Shown one piece after another: positions 61,013 to 64,000 of a DNA stretch of 64,000 bases. The stretch comes from Actinoplanes solisilvae (GTDB lineage Bacteria > Actinomycetota > Actinomycetes > Mycobacteriales > Micromonosporaceae). How positions within the stretch are numbered: position 1 is the stretch's first letter; the number at the start of each line of letters is the position of its first letter. The position numbers and the translations under genes were made by a program. Location: positions 186,001 to 250,000 of the forward strand of contig NZ_RJAC01000002.1 in the NCBI RefSeq assembly GCF_003999975.1, written 5' to 3'. The notes under the pieces were generated by a model. The model saw only the letters and a list, made by a program, of their open reading frames with translations. It made no database searches and was not told the DNA's origin.

Positions 61013-61744
61013 GTGCGCCAGCGCTTGTCGTCTGAGCCCGATCGTTATCGCGGTCGCCGCCGCGTACCCACCCCTCCGCGCAGCCGTTACGCCATCGCCG
61101 TCACCTCGGCCTTCGTCGGGGCCGGTGTCGTCGCCCTGGGCGCCGCCTCCAACCTCCCCGACGCCAAGTCGGTCGACCCGCAGGCCCTCAAGGGTCTCGG
61201 GCAGAACCAGGTGGCCGAGGCACTCGCCGAGCGCGACGCCGACACCGGCGCCGCCTCCCGTGGCGACGACCGCGGCACCGAGGTAGCCAAGACCAAGGTC
61301 AGCGCCGAGCAGAGCGCCTCCGACGTCTGGCTGCTGCCGATGGACGACTACGAGTTCACGTCGGCCTACGGCATGCGCTGGGGCAAGCTGCACGCCGGCA
61401 TCGACCTGGCCGCCCCCGAGGGCCTGCCCTACAAGGCGATCCACGGTGGCAAGGTCACCCAGGCCGGCTACTTCGGCGGCTACGGCTACGCGATCACCAT
61501 CGCCGACGACGACGGCAACGAGGTCGTCTACGGCCACTCGCGCCGGCTGCTCGTCAAGAAGGGCGACGTCGTCAAGGCGGGCCAGGTCATCGGCGAGGTC
61601 GGCAAGACGGGCGCCTCCTACGGCACGCATCTGCACCTCGAGATCCACGTCGACGGCAACCCGACCGACCCGATCCCGTTCCTCGCCGAGCGCGGCGTCG
61701 ACATCAAGCTGCAGGTCGAATCCCCGTACGCGGCAGCTTCCTGA
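61013..61744 (+). CDS. M23 family metallopeptidase, membrane-anchored
   Basis: A 243-residue protein. One N-terminal helix (YAIAVTSAFVGAGVVALGAA, about residues 27-46) anchors or exports it. The C-terminal LytM domain has the zinc site: His in KLHAGIDLA (H-x3-D) and THLHLEIHVDG (HxH). GYGYAITIADDDGNEVVYGHSRRL matches the family. It is predicted to cut peptidoglycan cross-bridges outside the membrane. GTG at 61013 follows GGAGGG by 6 bases. Confidence 0.9.
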   Translation: MRQRLSSEPDRYRGRRRVPTPPRSRYAIAVTSAFVGAGVVALGAASNLPDAKSVDPQALKGLGQNQVAEALAERDADTGAASRGDDRGTEVAKTKVSAEQSASDVWLLPMDDYEFTSAYGMRWGKLHAGIDLAAPEGLPYKAIHGGKVTQAGYFGGYGYAITIADDDGNEVVYGHSRRLLVKKGDVVKAGQVIGEVGKTGASYGTHLHLEIHVDGNPTDPIPFLAERGVDIKLQVESPYAAAS

Positions 61745-61869
61745 TCGGGTCTCTCCCGGCAGGAGCGCGGTTGCCACTCGGGTGAACCCCGCCAACCCCA
61801 CTCAGGCACGACTTCGGCACGCCGACAGGCAGATGTCGGAGCTCCGTTCAGCCTGGGAGGTAGTACCGC

Positions 61870-62616
61870 GTGCCGCATCGAACCGAGACCCGTTCCGCCG
61901 GGCGTCACCGCCGCGGACAGGCCGGGCGACACCGCGCTTTCCGCCCTCTCTCCAGTAATCGCGTCCGCGCCGGGCTGCTGACCGTGGGGTTGGGCGCTGC
62001 CCTGGCCACGGGTGTGGCCGGAGGGACGGCTGCGGCCGACGCCGCCGCCGACAAGAGAGCCGTCTCCTTCATCGTCCCGGCTGAGCCGCCGCCGGCGCCC
62101 GATGGCCGCCCGGCGGCTGTCGGCCCGTGGAAACCCGCTGAGGGTACGGCCGTCGCCTCGGCCCGCAGGCTCAAGTCCCGCCCGACCGTCGCCCCGAAGG
62201 TCGCGCCGGTCGTTGAAGGGTGGGTCAACCCGAACCCGTCCGGACGCGTGACGTCGTGCTACGGCGAGCGCTGGGGGCGTCTGCACGCGGGTGTCGACAT
62301 CGCCGGGTCCGCCGGGTCACCGATTCTGGCCGCCGGGAACGGTGTGGTGGTGCGGGCGGGCGAGGCTCAGGGGTACGGGCTGGCCGTGCTGATCGACCAC
62401 GGAAACGGTTATCTCACGCATTACGGGCACATGTCGGCGATCGCCGTGCGGGACGGGCAGCGGGTCGTGGCGGGTGAGCAGATCGGGGACGAAGGGTCGA
62501 CCGGGCACTCGACCGGGCCGCACCTGCATTTCGAGGTGCACCTGGGGGCGTACAAGAACCCGGTCGAGCCGACGACGTGGCTGCGCGACCGTGGTGTGAC
62601 CGTTGTGGGGTGCTGA
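61870..62616 (+). CDS. M23 family metallopeptidase, secreted
   Basis: A 248-residue protein related to the preceding one. The signal sequence (AGLLTVGLGAALATGVAGGTAAADA, after a basic N-terminus with RHRRGQAGRHR) leads to export. A Pro-rich linker is followed by the LytM domain with GRLHAGVDIAG and GPHLHFEVHLG for zinc. GTG at 61870 with GGGAGG upstream. Two adjacent paralogues suggest a recent duplication with changed N-termini. Confidence 0.9.
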   Translation: MPHRTETRSAGRHRRGQAGRHRAFRPLSSNRVRAGLLTVGLGAALATGVAGGTAAADAAADKRAVSFIVPAEPPPAPDGRPAAVGPWKPAEGTAVASARRLKSRPTVAPKVAPVVEGWVNPNPSGRVTSCYGERWGRLHAGVDIAGSAGSPILAAGNGVVVRAGEAQGYGLAVLIDHGNGYLTHYGHMSAIAVRDGQRVVAGEQIGDEGSTGHSTGPHLHFEVHLGAYKNPVEPTTWLRDRGVTVVGC

Positions 62617-62617
62617 C

Positions 62618-64000
62618 CTACAGCTTCTCGATCGGGGCGTGGCGCAGGATCAGCCACATCACCTGATCGCCGAAGTCGACCTGGGCACGCGCGCCGGCGC
62701 CCTCACCCTCGACGGTGACGACGCGGCCCAGCCCGTAGCGCTGGTGGTTGACGCGGTCGCCGGCCGAGACCTTCGGGGGTTGCTTCAGCTCGCTCGCGGT
62801 CGAGAGGCGGCTCGCGTCGATGCCCAGGCGGCTTGCCAGCTGCTGGGCCTTCGGGGTGCCGCCGGAGAAGCCGCCGCCGCGGGAACGGTCGCCCCCGCCG
62901 CGGCCACCCACGCCGCCGCCGGTGCCCGACCATGACGTGTACGAGGAGCCCGTACGCTCCCAGCGGACCAGCTCGGACGGCAGCTCGTCGGTGAAGCGGG
63001 AGGGCGGGTTGTACTGCGGCTGGCCCCAGGCGCCCCGGGTGACCGCGCGGGACAGGTAGAGCCGCTGGCGGGCGCGGGTGATGCCGACATAGGCCAGGCG
63101 CCGCTCCTCTTCCAGCTCGTTGTTGTCGCCCAGCGCGCGGGTGTGCGGGAAGACGCCGTCTTCCAGGCCGGTCAGGAAGACGACCGGGAACTCCAGGCCC
63201 TTGGCCGTGTGCAGCGTCATCAGCGTGACCACGCCCTGGTGGTCGGGGTCGTCGTCGGGGAGCTGGTCGGCGTCGGCGACCAGCGCGACCTGCTCGAGGA
63301 AGCCGGCCAGGGTGGCGGCGGGAGCCTCGTCCTCCTCGGCGGCCAGGGCCTCGACACGTTCGGTGTATTCGCGGGCGACGCTGACGAGTTCCTGCAGGTT
63401 CTCGACGCGGCCCTGGTCTTGCGGGTCGAGGCTGTCTTCCAGCTCGGAGAGCAGGCCCGAACGCTGCAGCGCCAGCTCGAGCACCTCTTCGGGCGGGGCG
63501 GTGGCCGAGAGTTCGCGCAGGTCGTCGAGGAGCTGGACGAAGTCGGCGATGCTGTTCGCGGCGCGGGTGGAGATGCCGGGGGCGTCCTTCGCGTGGCGCA
63601 GGGCCTGGCCGAACGAGAGCCGGTCACGGTTCGACAGCGCCTCGACGCAGGCCTCGGCCCGGTCGCCGATGCCGCGCTTGGGGGTGTTGAGCACGCGGCG
63701 CAGGCTGACCACGTCGTCGTCGTTGACCACGGCACGCAGGTAGGCCAGCGCGTCGCGGACCTCTTTGCGCTCGTAGAACCGGACCCCGCCGACGACCTTG
63801 TAGGGCAGGCCGACGCGGATGAACACCTCTTCGAAGACGCGGGACTGCGCGTTGGTGCGGTAGAAGACGGCCACGTCGCCGGGGCGCACGCCCTCCCGGT
63901 CACCCAGGCGGTCAATTTCGCGGGCCACCCAGTCGGCCTCGGCATGCTCGGTGTCGGCGACGTAGCCGACGATCTGCTCGCCGGCGCCCTGGTCGCTCCA
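62618..64000 (-). CDS. pcrA: UvrD/PcrA-type DNA helicase, C-terminal part (cut by window edge)
   Basis: The frame runs off the right edge without a start; 461 residues are visible. Helicase motifs IV-VI are present: VAVFYRTNAQSR, LMTLHTAKGLEFPVVFLTGLEDG (V) and EERRLAYVGITRARQRL (VI). The C-terminal tail GDRVNHQRYGLGRVVTVEG is the Tudor-like domain by which PcrA/UvrD1 contacts RNA polymerase. Motifs I-III lie beyond position 64000. It unwinds DNA in repair and removes roadblocks. Confidence 0.95.
   Translation of the reverse strand, partial: WSDQGAGEQIVGYVADTEHAEADWVAREIDRLGDREGVRPGDVAVFYRTNAQSRVFEEVFIRVGLPYKVVGGVRFYERKEVRDALAYLRAVVNDDDVVSLRRVLNTPKRGIGDRAEACVEALSNRDRLSFGQALRHAKDAPGISTRAANSIADFVQLLDDLRELSATAPPEEVLELALQRSGLLSELEDSLDPQDQGRVENLQELVSVAREYTERVEALAAEEDEAPAATLAGFLEQVALVADADQLPDDDPDHQGVVTLMTLHTAKGLEFPVVFLTGLEDGVFPHTRALGDNNELEEERRLAYVGITRARQRLYLSRAVTRGAWGQPQYNPPSRFTDELPSELVRWERTGSSYTSWSGTGGGVGGRGGGDRSRGGGFSGGTPKAQQLASRLGIDASRLSTASELKQPPKVSAGDRVNHQRYGLGRVVTVEGEGAGARAQVDFGDQVMWLILRHAPIEKL

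Overview
The window comes from a high-GC actinomycete and most resembles Micromonosporaceae, probably Actinoplanes or a relative. This is inferred from gene content and order, not from a search. The supporting signs are the high GC content, many GTG and TTG starts with 1-8 bp overlaps, the CslA-GlxA-CslZ locus, the order icd / mdh / pentapeptide protein / purH / purN / DUF6350 / sucDC / M23 peptidases / pcrA, and the AICE-type genes in the mobile region.

Layout. 0.3-10.2 kb: a TnpB transposase relic, a small membrane protein, then a minus-strand run with an APH-like kinase, a DUF885 peptidase-like protein, mazG, a SurA-like lipoprotein, a zinc-finger rhomboid protease and mfd. 10.4-16.8 kb: a tightly coupled operon with a HypX-like protein, then cslA, glxA and cslZ, i.e. 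tip-glucan synthesis with an unexpected first gene. 16.9-19.7 kb: ppc with a strong terminator. 20.7-24.1 kb: four overlapping ABC-2 exporter genes.

24.1-49.7 kb: an exopolysaccharide region. It holds two GH26-like glycosidases, a bifunctional protein with a degenerate ATP-sulfurylase half and an intact APS-kinase half, a Wzz-type co-polymerase with a ruined P-loop, an O-antigen polymerase/ligase-like protein, an APH-fold kinase, a sulfotransferase, a flippase and a methyltransferase. Across an insertion it continues with a WecB/TagA-type glycosyltransferase, a second sulfotransferase, a GT2 enzyme, a DeoR regulator and galT. PAPS supply plus two sulfotransferases suggests that the polymer is sulfated.

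36.9-44.76 kb: a mobile insertion of about 7.8 kb that splits a DUF222/HNH endonuclease gene. The two halves join in frame as SLDN + TVLLCRRHH. The element carries a large serine integrase at its right end, a replication-relaxation protein, a GntR-type regulator with a clear operator region, a perfect 18-bp inverted repeat that could be an origin, IS30 and recombinase relics, and an AT-richer cargo segment (37.0-40.0 kb). The cargo encodes a protein with a HEPN-like RxxxxH motif and a membrane protein with a transglycosylase-like domain. No FtsK/TraB-type translocase or RepSA-type initiator is visible, so it looks degenerate or mobilised in trans.

49.7-64 kb: housekeeping genes, namely a TraR/DksA zinc finger, icd, mdh (separated by twelve 10-bp repeats), a pentapeptide-repeat protein, purH-purN, a DUF4190-like protein, DUF6350, sucD-sucC, a small B12-binding protein, two secreted M23 peptidases and the C-terminal part of pcrA running off the window edge.
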